Source of the DNA: Protonemura montana
Taxonomy: Eukaryota; Arthropoda; Insecta; Plecoptera; Nemouridae
Direction of reading: 5' to 3'
DNA: 64,000 bases
NCBI GenBank assembly: GCA_947568835.1
Contig: OX387612.1
Coordinates: 12,216,001 to 12,280,000, forward strand
Shown here: piece after piece, positions 45,537 through 56,070 of the stretch
Numbering within the stretch: position 1 is the first letter of the stretch
Layout of the letters: every line of letters starts with the position of its first letter
Notes under the pieces: generated by a model
Databases searched by the model: none
Told to the model about the DNA's origin: nothing
Seen by the model: the letters and a program-made list of their open reading frames with translations, nothing else
Translations under genes and position numbers: made by a program

Positions 45537-46104
45537 AGGAAAACGGTGGTTGCTAAATGATATGATTTAAATTTTGGGTGTACATTCTAGGTAATTAAAC
45601 TCTAGTTAAACTCAAAAAATTTATTCAGTTATCAATAAAATTATAAAATATATCCATACAATTTTTTTTTTTAAAGACTTGCGTTGACAAAAAAATGCTT
45701 TTTGTACAGCGATTTCACTCGCCTTGTTTTGAATGCTAAGTGAAGAACAACTGAATTTCCCAACGTTTCATAACTTGTACCTGTTGCTTTATCAAGGGTT
45801 AGAGCAGTCCTGGCAATTTTCCAATAACAAAAGAACCACATAAAATTATAACAATTACCTAGTTCAAGCTTCCTGAATGCATCTAAATAAAATAATCAGG
45901 GTCAATTACTTAAAAACTAACGTTATTTTGTATTTTCTGAAATAAGAACCCGGACACATTGGTGTTTTTTTAACTAACTAATTATGTGTATGGAAAATGT
46001 TGTTGTGGAATGAAAACATCCAGGTGTGAAAAGCTTTTTATTTTTCAATTATTCCCAGTTTTGCAAAGATTTGATTAAAATGACATTTCTATAATACGGT
46101 GCGT
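45537..46104. other. AT-rich intron sequence with an E3 copy
   Basis: An E3 copy lies at about 45727-45905 (TGCTAAGTGAAGAACAACTG, TTTCCCAACGTTTCATAAC, AAATAATCAGGGTCAATTAC). Otherwise AT-rich. Confidence 0.6.
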
Positions 46105-46430
46105 AAGATGATCGTCATAACGCGTGCTTTGCGTAACGCACGCACCCGACGCTCGCCCGAGAATTCCGACGCCGACGCCGACGACGCCGGCTATTTCCAC
46201 TGCGGTGCCGCGAGCTAAAAGCGTCGCGACGCCCGCGGCTTGGGTTACACTAGCGGCGTCGAGGGAAGTGCGTCGAAATTTTGACACTGATATAATTTTA
46301 ATTTTTTTTTTCAAATCTATTTATTTTAAATTCAAAGGAAGCTGGACTGGAATTTTGTGCGACCGAATCGGGTTACGAACCCGGGACCTTCCGATTGCAG
46401 GTCGGGAGGCCCACCAACTAATTTCATTTT
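46105..46430 (-). mobile_element. Possible tRNA-headed SINE with GC-rich body
   Basis: On the minus strand a tRNA-like 3' half (46430-46345: GTTGGTGGGCCTCCCGACC, TGCAATCGGAAGGTCCCGGG, TTCGTAACCCG, B-box-like) is followed by an AT-rich linker and a strikingly GC-rich block (46130-46270, repeated GCGTCG). The D-arm is poorly kept. The family differs from the 52-bp array SINE. Similar head at 59637-59706. Confidence 0.5.
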
Positions 46431-46462
46431 CCTACTTTTCCACTTAACATAGTCCTAATGAG

Positions 46463-47122
46463 ATCACCAAAGTTAAGTTACACTGCGCTGGGTCAGGTAT
46501 TGGATGGGTGACCATCATACACATGACCAGTTCTGTTCGGGAGAGAGGTTGGAGAGATGAAAGTTAAGCAACACTGCGCTGGGTCAGGTATTGGATGGGT
46601 GACCATCATACACATGACCAGTTCTGTTCGGGAGAGAGGTTGGAGGGATGAAAGTTAAGCAACACTGCGCTGGGTCAGGTATTGGATGGGTGACCATCAT
46701 ACACATGACCAGTTCTGTTCGGGAGAGAGGTTGGAGGGATGAAAGTTAAGCAACACTGCGCTGAGTCAGGTATTGGATGGGTGACCATCATACACATGAC
46801 CAGTTCTGTTCAGGAGAGAGGTTGTAGGGATGAAAGTTAAGCAACACTGCGCTGGGTCAGGTATTGGATGGGTGACCATCATACACATGACCAGTTCTGT
46901 TCGGGAGAGAGGTTGGAGGGATGAAAGTTAAGCAACACTGCGCTAGGTCAGGTATTGGATGGGTGACCATCATACACATGACCAGTTCTGTTCGGGAGAG
47001 AGGTTGGAGGGATGAAAGTTAAGCAATACTGTATCCTCATCATCATCCACTCATTCACCGACGCCATTAGACCAGTGCCAGATGTTAAAACATTGCGTCG
47101 TTAAACACAATAATCAATCAAT
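46463..47122 (+). mobile_element. 5S-headed SINE, about 6 heads, internally deleted body
   Basis: It starts GATCACCAAAGTTAAGTTAC (46463), has six heads, then jumps from AAGCAATACTG straight to CATCATCATCCACTCATTCA, losing the central body. The tail GTCGTTAAACACAATAATC differs from the (AAT)n tail of other copies and matches that at 53690. Confidence 0.88.
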
Positions 47123-47870
47123 TTAAATGTCGGTTTTTTAATTGACAGGTTAAGTAATTAACATATTGGTAGGTGCTTATCAAACAACTGAAAAACAGAC
47201 CCTTAATTTACTAAAAAAAAAATATTTATTTATGAAATACAAGAAGAGACGATACTTTTTGAAGAAAAACTTTAAGTCAAATTTTAAAATTTTCTCAACT
47301 CCTAGATAAAGTGGTAGTTAGATTTCCTGTCATGGTAATAATTTATCAGTGGCAGTGAACGCTGTATTTGTGATTTAGTTTAACTTTGAGTTGAAAAATC
47401 ATTGCAATACCAGTCCTAAGTTTTTAAAATTCAAATAAGTTTAAAAGTCCCATGCAATTTACTTTAGATACAAAAACTTAATAACTTTCATAAACAATAA
47501 ATTCTCTGTCAGTTTTCAAGTAAAAATTCACAAAATCAACAATAAATCTGTAATATTTCCAAATTGTTAGACCGATTTTGTCCACCCCTTACCCTTGGGT
47601 CACTCGATGGCTGCCCTAATGTCCCGACAGCTGAGAAATACTTTTGTGTTCTTTGCACCCTTTTCAGTAATTGTGGGATGGGAAGGGTTGTAAACGCAAG
47701 GTCACAGTGGTCAGACAATGCCCCGAGCTTAGCCAGACCCAAAAGAAATACTTTCAAACATTTGCCAAAAATCGGTGCGATTCAGAATGACAAGTCGCAC
47801 GGTTTCCAGTTCTTTTGCTTTGTGACCGAAGCAAATTGGTTGCTTATATTGCCTTAAAAGTTTTAAATCA
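47123..47870. other. Single-copy FOXO intron 2 sequence
   Basis: AT-rich to 47540, then a more balanced segment (47540-47830) with an open frame of 97 codons on plus and one of 73 codons on minus. Neither shows a motif I recognise; no splice-flanked forkhead sequence. Confidence 0.45.
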
Positions 47871-50815
47871 AACTATAAGTTGGATCTCTAGCTCACAGAA
47901 ACATCTGAATCTCACTGCATGTGATTGGAAGTCGTCATGGCAACAGTTTCAACAAAATGTTCAACTATAAGTTGGATCTCTAGCTCACAGAAACATCTGA
48001 ATTTCACTGCATGTGATTGGAAGTCGTCATGGCAACAGTTTCAACAAAATGTTCAACTATAAGTTGGATCTCTAGCTCATAGAAACATCTGAATTTCACT
48101 GCATGTGATTGGAAGTCGTCATGGCAACAGTTTCAACAAAATGTTCAACTATAAGTTGGATCTCTAGCTCATAGAAACATCTGAATCTCACTGCATGTGA
48201 TTGGAAGTCGTCATGGCAACAGTTTCAACAAAATGTTCAACTATAAGTTGGATCTCTAGCTCACAGAAACATCTGAATCTCACTGCATGTGATTGGAAGT
48301 CGTCATGGCAACAGTTTCAACAAAATGTTCAACTATAAGTTGGATCTCTAGCTCATAGAAACATCTGAATCTCACTGCATGTGATTGGAAGTCGTCATGT
48401 CAACAGTTTCAACAAAATGTTCAACTATAAGTTGGATCTCTAGCTCATAGAAACATCTGAATCTCACTGCATGTGATTGGAAGTCGTCATGGCAACAGTT
48501 TCAACAAACACTTTAACTATAAGTTGGATCTCTAGCTCATAGAAACATCTGAATTTCACTGCATGTGATTGGAAGTCGTCATGGCAACAGTTTCAACAAA
48601 ATGTTCAACTTTAAGTTGGATCTCTAGCTCATAGAAACATCTGAATTTCACTGCATGTGATTGGAAGTCGTCATGGCAACAGTTTCAACAAAATGTTCAA
48701 CTATAAGTTGGATCTCTAGCTCACAGAAACATCTGAATCTCACTGCATGTGATTGGAAGTCGTCATGGCAACAGTTTCAACAAAATGTTCAACTATAAGT
48801 TGGATCTCAAGCTCACAGAAACATCTGAATTTCACTGCATGTGATTGGAAGTCGTCATGGCAACAGTTTCAACAAAATGTTCAACTATAAGTTGGATCTC
48901 TAGCTCATAGAAACATCTGAATCTCACTGCATGTGATTGGAAGTCGTCATAACAACATTTTCAACAAACACTTCAACTATAAGTTGGATCTCTAGCTCAT
49001 AGAAACATCTGAATCTCACTGCATGTGATTGGAAGTCGTCATGGCAACAGTTTCAACAAACACTTCAACTATAAGTTGGATCTCTAGCTCATAGAAACAT
49101 CTGAATTTCACTGCATGTGATTGGAAGTCGTCATGGCAACAGTTTCAACAAAATGTTCAACTTTAAGTTGGATCTCTAGCTCATAGAAACATCTGAATTT
49201 CACTGCATGTGATTGGAAGTCGTCATGGCAACAGTTTCAACAAAATGTTCAACTATAAGTTGGATCTCTAGCTCACAGAAACATCTGAATCTCACTGCAT
49301 GTGATTGGAAGTCGTCATGGCAACAGTTTCAACAAAATGTTCAACTATAAGTTGGATCTCAAGCTCACAGAAACATCTGAATTTCACTGCATGTGATTGG
49401 AAGTCGTCATGGCAACAGTTTCAACAAAATGTTCAACTTTAAGTTGGATCTCTAGCTCACAGAAACATCTGAATCTCACTGCATGTGATTGGAAGTCGTC
49501 ATGTCAACAGTTTCAACAAAATGTTCAACTATAAGTTGGATCTCTAGCTCATAGAAACATCTGAATCTCACTGCATGTGATTGGAAGTCGTCATGGCAAC
49601 AGTTTCAACAAACACTTCAACTATAAGTTGGATCTCTAGCTCATAGAAACATCTGAATTTCACTGCATGTGATTGGAAGTCGTCATGGCAACAGTTTCAA
49701 CAAAATGTTCAACTTTAAGTTGGATCTCTAGCTCATAGAAACATCTGAATTTCACTGCATGTGATTGGAAGTCGTCATGGCAACAGTTTCAACAAAATGT
49801 TCAACTATAAGTTGGATCTCTAGCTCACAGAAACATCTGAATCTCACTGCATGTGATTGGAAGTCGTCATGGCAACAGTTTCAACAAAATGTTCAACTAT
49901 AAGTTGGATCTCAAGCTCACAGAAACATCTGAATTTCACTGCATGTGATTGGAAGTCGTCATGGCAACAGTTTCAACAAAATGTTCAACTATAAGTTGGA
50001 TCTCTAGCTCACAGAAACATCTGAATTTCACTGCATGTGATTGGAAGTCGTCATGGCAACAGTTTCAACAAAATGTTCAACTATAAGTTGGATCTCTAGC
50101 TCACAGAAACAGCTGAATTTCACTGCATGTGATTGGAAGTCGTCATGGCAACAGTTTCAACGAAATGTTCAACTATAAGTTGGATCTCTAGCTCATAGAA
50201 ACATCTGAATCTCACTGCATGTGATTGGAAGTCGTCATGGCAACAGTTTTAACAAAATGTTCAACTATAAGTTGGATCTCTAGCTCACAGAAACATCTGA
50301 ATCTCACTGCATGTGATTAGAAGTCGTCATGGCAACAGTTTCAACAAAATGTTCAACTATAAGTAGTATCTCTAGCTCATAGAAACATCTGAATTTCACT
50401 GCATGTGATTGGAAGTCGTCATGGCAACAGTTTCAAATAAATGTTCAACTATAAGTTGGATCTCTAGCTCATAGAAACATCTGAATTTCACTGCATGTGA
50501 TTGGAAGTCGTCATGGCAACAGTTTCAACAAAATGTTCAACTATAAGTTGGATCTCTAGCTCACAGAAACATCTGAATTTCACTGCATGTGATTGGAAGT
50601 CGTCATGGCAACAGTTTCAACAAAATGTTCAACTATAAGTTGGATCTCTAGCTCACAGAAACATCTGAATTTCACTGCATGTGATTGGAAGTCGTCATGG
50701 CAACAGTTTCAACAAAATGTTCAACTATAAGTTGGATCTCCAGCTCATAGAAACATCTGAATCTCACTGCATGTGATTGGAAGTCGTCATGGCAACAGTT
50801 TCAACAAAATGTTCA
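47871..50815. repeat. 92-bp minisatellite, 32 copies, with 552-bp higher-order blocks (FOXO intron 2)
   Basis: Each unit has AACTATAAGTTGGATCTCTA, GCTCACAGAAACATCTGAAT, TTCACTGCATGTGATTGGAA, GTCGTCATGGCAACAGTTTC, AACAAAATGTTC. The variant AACACTT(C/T)AACT at 48515, 49067 and 49619 is spaced 552 bp (six units), and neighbouring variants follow in the same order. Each unit includes GTCGTCATGGCAAC, an X-box-like word. Confidence 0.96.
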
Positions 50816-51261
50816 AACTGATTGATTTATAGAATCAAATGGAGTTAATTTTTTGCGGAAGACACAATCACAGCTCGGGGCTTTAATAAAAGTAGATTAA
50901 AAAGTATGCTTTTATTTGCAGTAATAATTTTAGAGAATCCAGATCTAGCTTCAATGAATTATCTCTCCTCACGGGCTATCGACTGAATGATTTCTTCAAC
51001 ATGGTTTGTGTTTCTGTGGCCTCTATGACCCTATGACCTCTTGCGCAAAGCAAACGAATCTTATCGCTCTATGGCTGCCCCGTATAATTCTAACAGAGAA
51101 TAATTCTCAAATAATCTGCATGCACTTGATCTAAACTACATTGCAACCTAAGATAGACTTTATTTTACCTCAGAAAAACACTAGTAATTTAATTGTCATC
51201 TCAAAGATTTCAAATTTTTCAACGTTAATAACATAAATACCCTCTCAAAAATTAGTCGCCA
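50816..51261. other. Single-copy FOXO intron 2 sequence, nothing recognised
   Basis: Moderately AT-rich, short open frames only. Confidence 0.5.
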
Positions 51262-51830
51262 AACTGGGACTTGGACCCCAATCTCCACCTGTCGCGGGTG
51301 TTGCTCTAACCAATTGAGCTACTTGAACCCCGATCTCCACCTGTCGCGGGTGTTGCTCTAACCAATTGAGCTACTTGGACCCCGATCTCCACCTGTCGCG
51401 GGTGTTGCTCTAACCAATTGAGCTACTTGGACCCCGATCTCCACCTGTCGTGGGTGTTGCTCTAACCAATTGAGCTACTTTGACCCCGATCTCTACCTGT
51501 CGCGGGTGTTGTTCTAACCAATTGAGCTACTTGGACCCCGATCTCCACCTGTCGTGGGTGTTGCTCTAACCAATTGAGCTTCTTGGACCCCGATCTCCAC
51601 CTGTCGCGGGTGTTGCTCTAACCAATTGAGCTACTTGGACCCCGATCTCCACCTGTCGCGGGTGTTGCTCTAACCAATTGAGCTACTTGGACCCCGATCT
51701 CCACCTGTTGCGGGTGTTGCTCTAACCAATTGAGCTACTTGGACCCCGATCTCCACCTGTCGCTAGAGTTGCTCTAACCCATTGAGCTACTTGGACGCTG
51801 GCTTTTTGAGACGATTTTAGTGTATTTGAT
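51262..51830 (-). repeat. 52-bp tRNA-like SINE-head array, about 10 copies, tail-like sequence at both ends
   Basis: Minus-strand heads. The low end has a terminal unit with GGTCCAAGTCCCAGTTTGGC and tail (CTAATTTTTGAGAGGG). The high end has CTTTTTGAGACGATTTTAG in plus orientation, which also looks like the tail of this SINE, so the array is bracketed by oppositely oriented tails. Confidence 0.85.
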
Positions 51831-52403
51831 GAGATTGACGGATCTCCAAGGAGTAGAACCAAGAGGCTGTGAATACTCACAGTCACTCTGATTCTAGTGA
51901 CGCTATATCACGTCACAACCTGTCAAACTCGAATAAATCCAATTTGACGTTGAATGCAATTGAATAAGTAAATTAAAAAATTGACTGTTGATTTAAATCA
52001 TGAATTATCAAATTATTTAATTGGTTTGTACAAGAACAGCATAAAATTGAGTGAAAATACGAAACAAAAACAAATAAAACCTCTTTTATTCAGGTTTTAA
52101 ACATAGGAAGCTCAATCAGGTAAATTCTAGGTATGACCGTGACCTCATTGATTATTCGGGGATCAAATAACTGATAACATCGCCTTTACGAAATTGATAT
52201 AATTTTTTTTTGCTTACAATAAGAATATCTCTTTTTAATATTAAAGAAACAGTGGCGAAATCTTGTCTTGGTTTTCAAAATTAAATTTCCTGGAAATCAT
52301 CCGCATTGCTCAGTTTCCATGAGGTAGTTGGTCGAGTCAGAAACATTTCCTTACATTCCTTATTTTCATAATCTGTAAAGATTTCACCTTTTACAACAAC
52401 TAG
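51831..52403. other. AT-rich FOXO intron 2 sequence
   Basis: A short CGTCACAACCTGTC at about 51910 superficially recalls the RHNLS codons of FOXO exon 3 but has no matching flanks. Nothing else recognised. Confidence 0.5.
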
Positions 52404-53690
52404 ATACTATGAAAGTTAAGCAACACTGCGCTGAGTCAGGTATTGGATGGGTGACCATCATACACATGACCAGTTCTGTTCGGGAGAGAGGTTGGAGGGA
52501 TGAAAGTTAAGCAACACTGCGCTGAGTCAGGTATTGGATGGGTGACCATCATACACATGACCAGTTCTGTTCGGGAGAGAGGTTGGAGGGATGAAAGTGA
52601 AGCAACACTGGGCTGGGTCAGGTATTGGATGGGTGACCATCATACACATGACCAGTTCTGTTCGGGAGAGAGGTTGAAGGGATGAAAGTTAAGCAACACT
52701 GCGCTGAGTCAGGTTTTGGATGGGTGACCATCATACACATGACCAGTTCTGTTCGGGAGAGAGGTTGGAGGGATGAAAGTTAAGCAACACTGCGCTGGGT
52801 CAGGTATTGGATGGGTGACCATCATACACATGACCAGTTCTGTTTGGGAGAGAGGTTGGAGGGATGAAAGTTAAGCAACACTGCGCTGAGTCAGGTATTG
52901 GATGGGTGACCATCATACACATGACCAGTTCTGTTCGGGAGAGAGGTTGGAGGGATGAAAGTTAAACAACACTGAACTGGGTCAGGTATTGGATGGGTGA
53001 CCATCATACACATGACCAGTTCTGTTCGGGAGAGAGGTTGGAGGGATGAAAGTTAAGCAACACTGCGCTGGGTCGGGTATTGGATGGGTGATCATCATGC
53101 ACATGACCAGTTCTGTTCGGGAGAGAGGTTTGAGGGATGAAAGTTAAGCAACACTGCGCTGGGTCAGGTATTGGATGGGTGACCATCATACACATGACCA
53201 GTTCTGTTCGGGAGAGAGGTTGGAGGGATGAAAGTTAAGCAACACTGCGCTGGGTCAGGTATTGGATGGGTGACCATCATAGACATGACCAGTTCTTTTC
53301 GGGAGAGAGGTTAGAGGGATGAAAGTTAAGCAACACTGCGCTGGGTCAGGTATTGGATGGGTGACCATCATACACATGACCAGTTCTTTTCGGGAGAGAG
53401 GTTGGAGGGATGAAAGTTAGTACAGCAACTTCACTCGCCTTGCTTATCAACCTCTCGACAGCATGGATTTGTGGAGGAATCCTGTTGTTTGCGTTGTACC
53501 GTCCTTCGGAAGGGACGTTAAGCCGGTGGTCCCCTTGGTCTTCGACAGGAGTAGGCTACGTGCCGGCACCGGGTTTCCCCTCCATCCTTCTAGTCATAAG
53601 TCATTTTACTCATAAATCGACGCCATAAGACCAGTGCTAAATAAACTGTTAACAAAACGGTGCGTCGTTAAACACAATAAATCAATATCT
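52404..53690 (+). mobile_element. 5S-headed SINE with about 11 tandem heads and full body
   Basis: Heads 52408-53420; body 53420-53640 (AGCAACTTCACTCGCCTTGC ... GTGCCGGCACCGGGTTTCCC); tail GTGCGTCGTTAAACACAATA. It has the largest head number attached to a body in this window. Confidence 0.9.
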
Positions 53691-53983
53691 TATCTAACTT
53701 CAAGTAGAAACAGAAAATGCAAATCAATTTTGCAAGCCACCAGAACAGCGAGGTTTTGTACCGATTTGCTTGCAGCTCTTATAATAATGAAATTCCTGTT
53801 ATCTCGAAGATAGCCAGAGATAAGAATAGAGATAAGAGATACAATCAACATAACTTATCAGTGTTTATTTGAAGCAGAAGTGAAACCTTCAAGATCAAAT
53901 ACCGTCGGCACATGTCAGCACCTGATACGCCAACAGGTCCCTGCTAGGCCTGGCTGCCTTCATCATCAGCCTATCATATACAC
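53691..53983. promoter_or_regulatory. Single-copy segment with a GATA-motif cluster
   Basis: TTATCTC, AGATAG, AGATAAG, AGATAAG and CTTATCA fall between about 53799 and 53858. GATA-factor binding is a hypothesis only. Confidence 0.3.
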
Positions 53984-54844
53984 AGTGTGTCAAAGTGACA
54001 AGGCTAAGCGGTGGCCGGTTCTTGGTGCTGTTGGACAGGAGCAGCCAACACAGTGTGTCAAAGTGACAAGGCTAAGCGGTGGCCGGTCCTTGGTGCTGTT
54101 GTACAGGAGCAGGCAACACAGTGTGTCAAAGTGACAAGGCTAAGCGGTGGCCGGTCCTTGGTGCTGTTGGACAGGAGCAGCCAACACAGTGTGTCAAAGT
54201 GACAAGGCTAAGCGGTGGCCGGTCCTTGGTGCTGTTTGACAGGAGCAGCCAACACAGTGTGTCAAAGTGACAAGGCTAAGCGGTGGCCGGTCCATGGTGC
54301 TGTTGGACAGGAGCAGCCAACACAGTGTGTCAAAGTGACAAGGCTAAGCGGTGGCCGGTCCTTGGTGCTGTTGGACAGGAGCAGCCAACACAGTGTGTCA
54401 AAGTGACAAGGCTAAGCGGTGGCCGGTCCTTGGTGCTGTTAGACAGAAGCAGCCAACACAGTGTGTCAAAGTGACAAGGCTAAGCGGTGGCCGGTCCTTG
54501 GTGCTGTTGGACAGGAGCAGCCAACACAGTGTGTCAAAGTGACAAGGCTAAGCGGTGGCCGGTCCTTGGTGCTGTTGGACAGGAGCAGCCAACACATTGT
54601 GTCAAAGTGACAAGGCTAAGCGGTGGCCGGTCCTTGGTGCTGTTGGACAGGAGCAGCCAACACAGTGTGTCAAAGTGACAAAGCTAAGCGGTGGCCGGTC
54701 CTTGGTGCTGTTGGACAGGAGCAGCCAACACAGTGTGTCAAAGTGACAAGGCTAAGCGGTGGCCGGTCCTTGGTGCTGTTGGACAGGAGCAGCCAACACA
54801 GTGTGTCAAAGTGACAAGGCTAAGCGGTGGCCGGTCCTTGGTGC
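53984..54844. repeat. 68-bp minisatellite, about 12.6 copies (FOXO intron 2)
   Basis: The unit is CAGTGTGTCAAAGTGACAAG, GCTAAGCGGTGGCCGGTCCT, TGGTGCTGTTGGACAGGAGC, AGCCAACA. Copies are nearly identical and GC-richer than other arrays. Overlapping 63-codon open frames every 68 bp are artefacts. Confidence 0.96.
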
Positions 54845-55127
54845 TTAGGACCGTATTCAACGTTTAGTTGTGGATATCAACTTTACGTGGCTTGTGGCTG
54901 ATTTCTTGCGGTCCACGTCAGAGTTCGCTTCTGTGCTTGTGACACAGCAGTGACGTCACTAGCTGATAACGAATTGGCCGAGGTTCGATGCCCGGTGGTG
55001 ATAACCATACCGAACTTTACTACAAAAACATAGAGAATATAAATAAAGAAATAAATAAATAAATAAGGGTGACTTGTTCTAAAGACACTTCAAATCATCT
55101 CTACTAAAGATATTGAATCAAGGAACA
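54845..55127. other. Single-copy spacer
   Basis: It includes the palindrome AGTGACGTCACT near 54950, a B-box-like GAGGTTCGATGCCCGG near 54980, and an (AAAT)n run near 55050; possibly an old SINE remnant. Confidence 0.4.
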
Positions 55128-55585
55128 GAACTGGTCATGTGTATGATGGTCACCCATCCAATACCTAACTCCGCGCAGTGTTGCTTAACTTTCATCCCTC
55201 CAACCTCTCTTCCAAACAGAACTGGTCATGTGTATGATGGTCACCCATCCAATACCTGACCCAGCGCAGTGTTGCTTAACTTTCATCCCTTTAACCTCTC
55301 TCCCGAACAGAACTGGTCATGTGTATGATGGTCACCCATCCAATACCTGACCCAGCGCAGTGTAGCTTAACTTTCATCCCTCCAACCTCTCTCCCGAACA
55401 GAACTGGTCATGTGTATGATGGTCACCCATCCAATACCTGACCCAGCGCAGTGTTGCTTAACTTTCATTCCTCCAACCTCTCTACCGAACTGAACTGGTC
55501 ATGTGTATGATGGTCACCCATCCAATACCTGACCCAGCGCAGTGTTGCTTAACTTCGGTGATCTCACGAGTACTTGTTTTTCCAA
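55128..55585 (-). mobile_element. 5S-like SINE heads, about 5 copies, 5' end kept, no body
   Basis: The outer end is GAGATCACCGAAGTTAAGCA preceded by TACTCGT, matching 5S. The inner end stops inside a head at about 55128. Confidence 0.85.
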
Positions 55586-56070
55586 CACAACAAAACGTTC
55601 TGTGACATTCACATGCGTAGAGATGTTAAATATCGTCTTCTGCCGATGACCTCTTCAAAGCATACGTTTTCAAACTGAAACGAATTATTTAAAATAATCT
55701 TTAGCCATAGAAGAAGACACGTCATAAAAAACTTAAGTGGAGTTTACCATGAATTCAAGATGAGCTTCAGAAATGTCGTGATTTTTTCCCTTTCTTTAGA
55801 CGTTGCTTCTTTGAAATTATACCAACAATTATCTCTAATGATCCTTCGACTCGGACTCAATCAATTAGTAGCCAATCGATTAACTCAAAGAGACCGTTAC
55901 GGCTACTTATTTTAACTTGCCCCCTAAGCAGACCGTGCCTCGAAACAATTAACATAAATTATGTAACATGCGAGTTAGGTAGCAGAAGAGTTAGTAATTA
56001 TTCAAAGGTGACATGCATCATCGGTCTAAACTGTTTCATTCTTTGAACTAGAGCGGAGATTCGTAACCCT
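55586..56070. other. Single-copy FOXO intron 2 sequence, nothing recognised
   Basis: No repeat or exon-like signal. Confidence 0.5.

Noticed and set aside
47564-47857. Possible 97-codon gene on plus
   Set aside because: No recognisable domain, no start or splice context of note, and an opposite-strand frame of similar length; chance is the simpler reading.
51890-51960. FOXO exon 3 (CGTCACAACCTGTC resembles codons for RHNLS)
   Set aside because: Upstream codons do not give NSI, downstream do not give LHSKF, and a stop follows soon; no suitable acceptor.
53004-53195. Short protein from SINE heads (and similar frames at 28802, 31774, 52500)
   Set aside because: Frames across the 91-bp 5S-like heads; repeated at every array and not coding.
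54011-54814. Series of 63-codon genes every 68 bp
   Set aside because: They are the same frame restarting in each 68-bp satellite unit.
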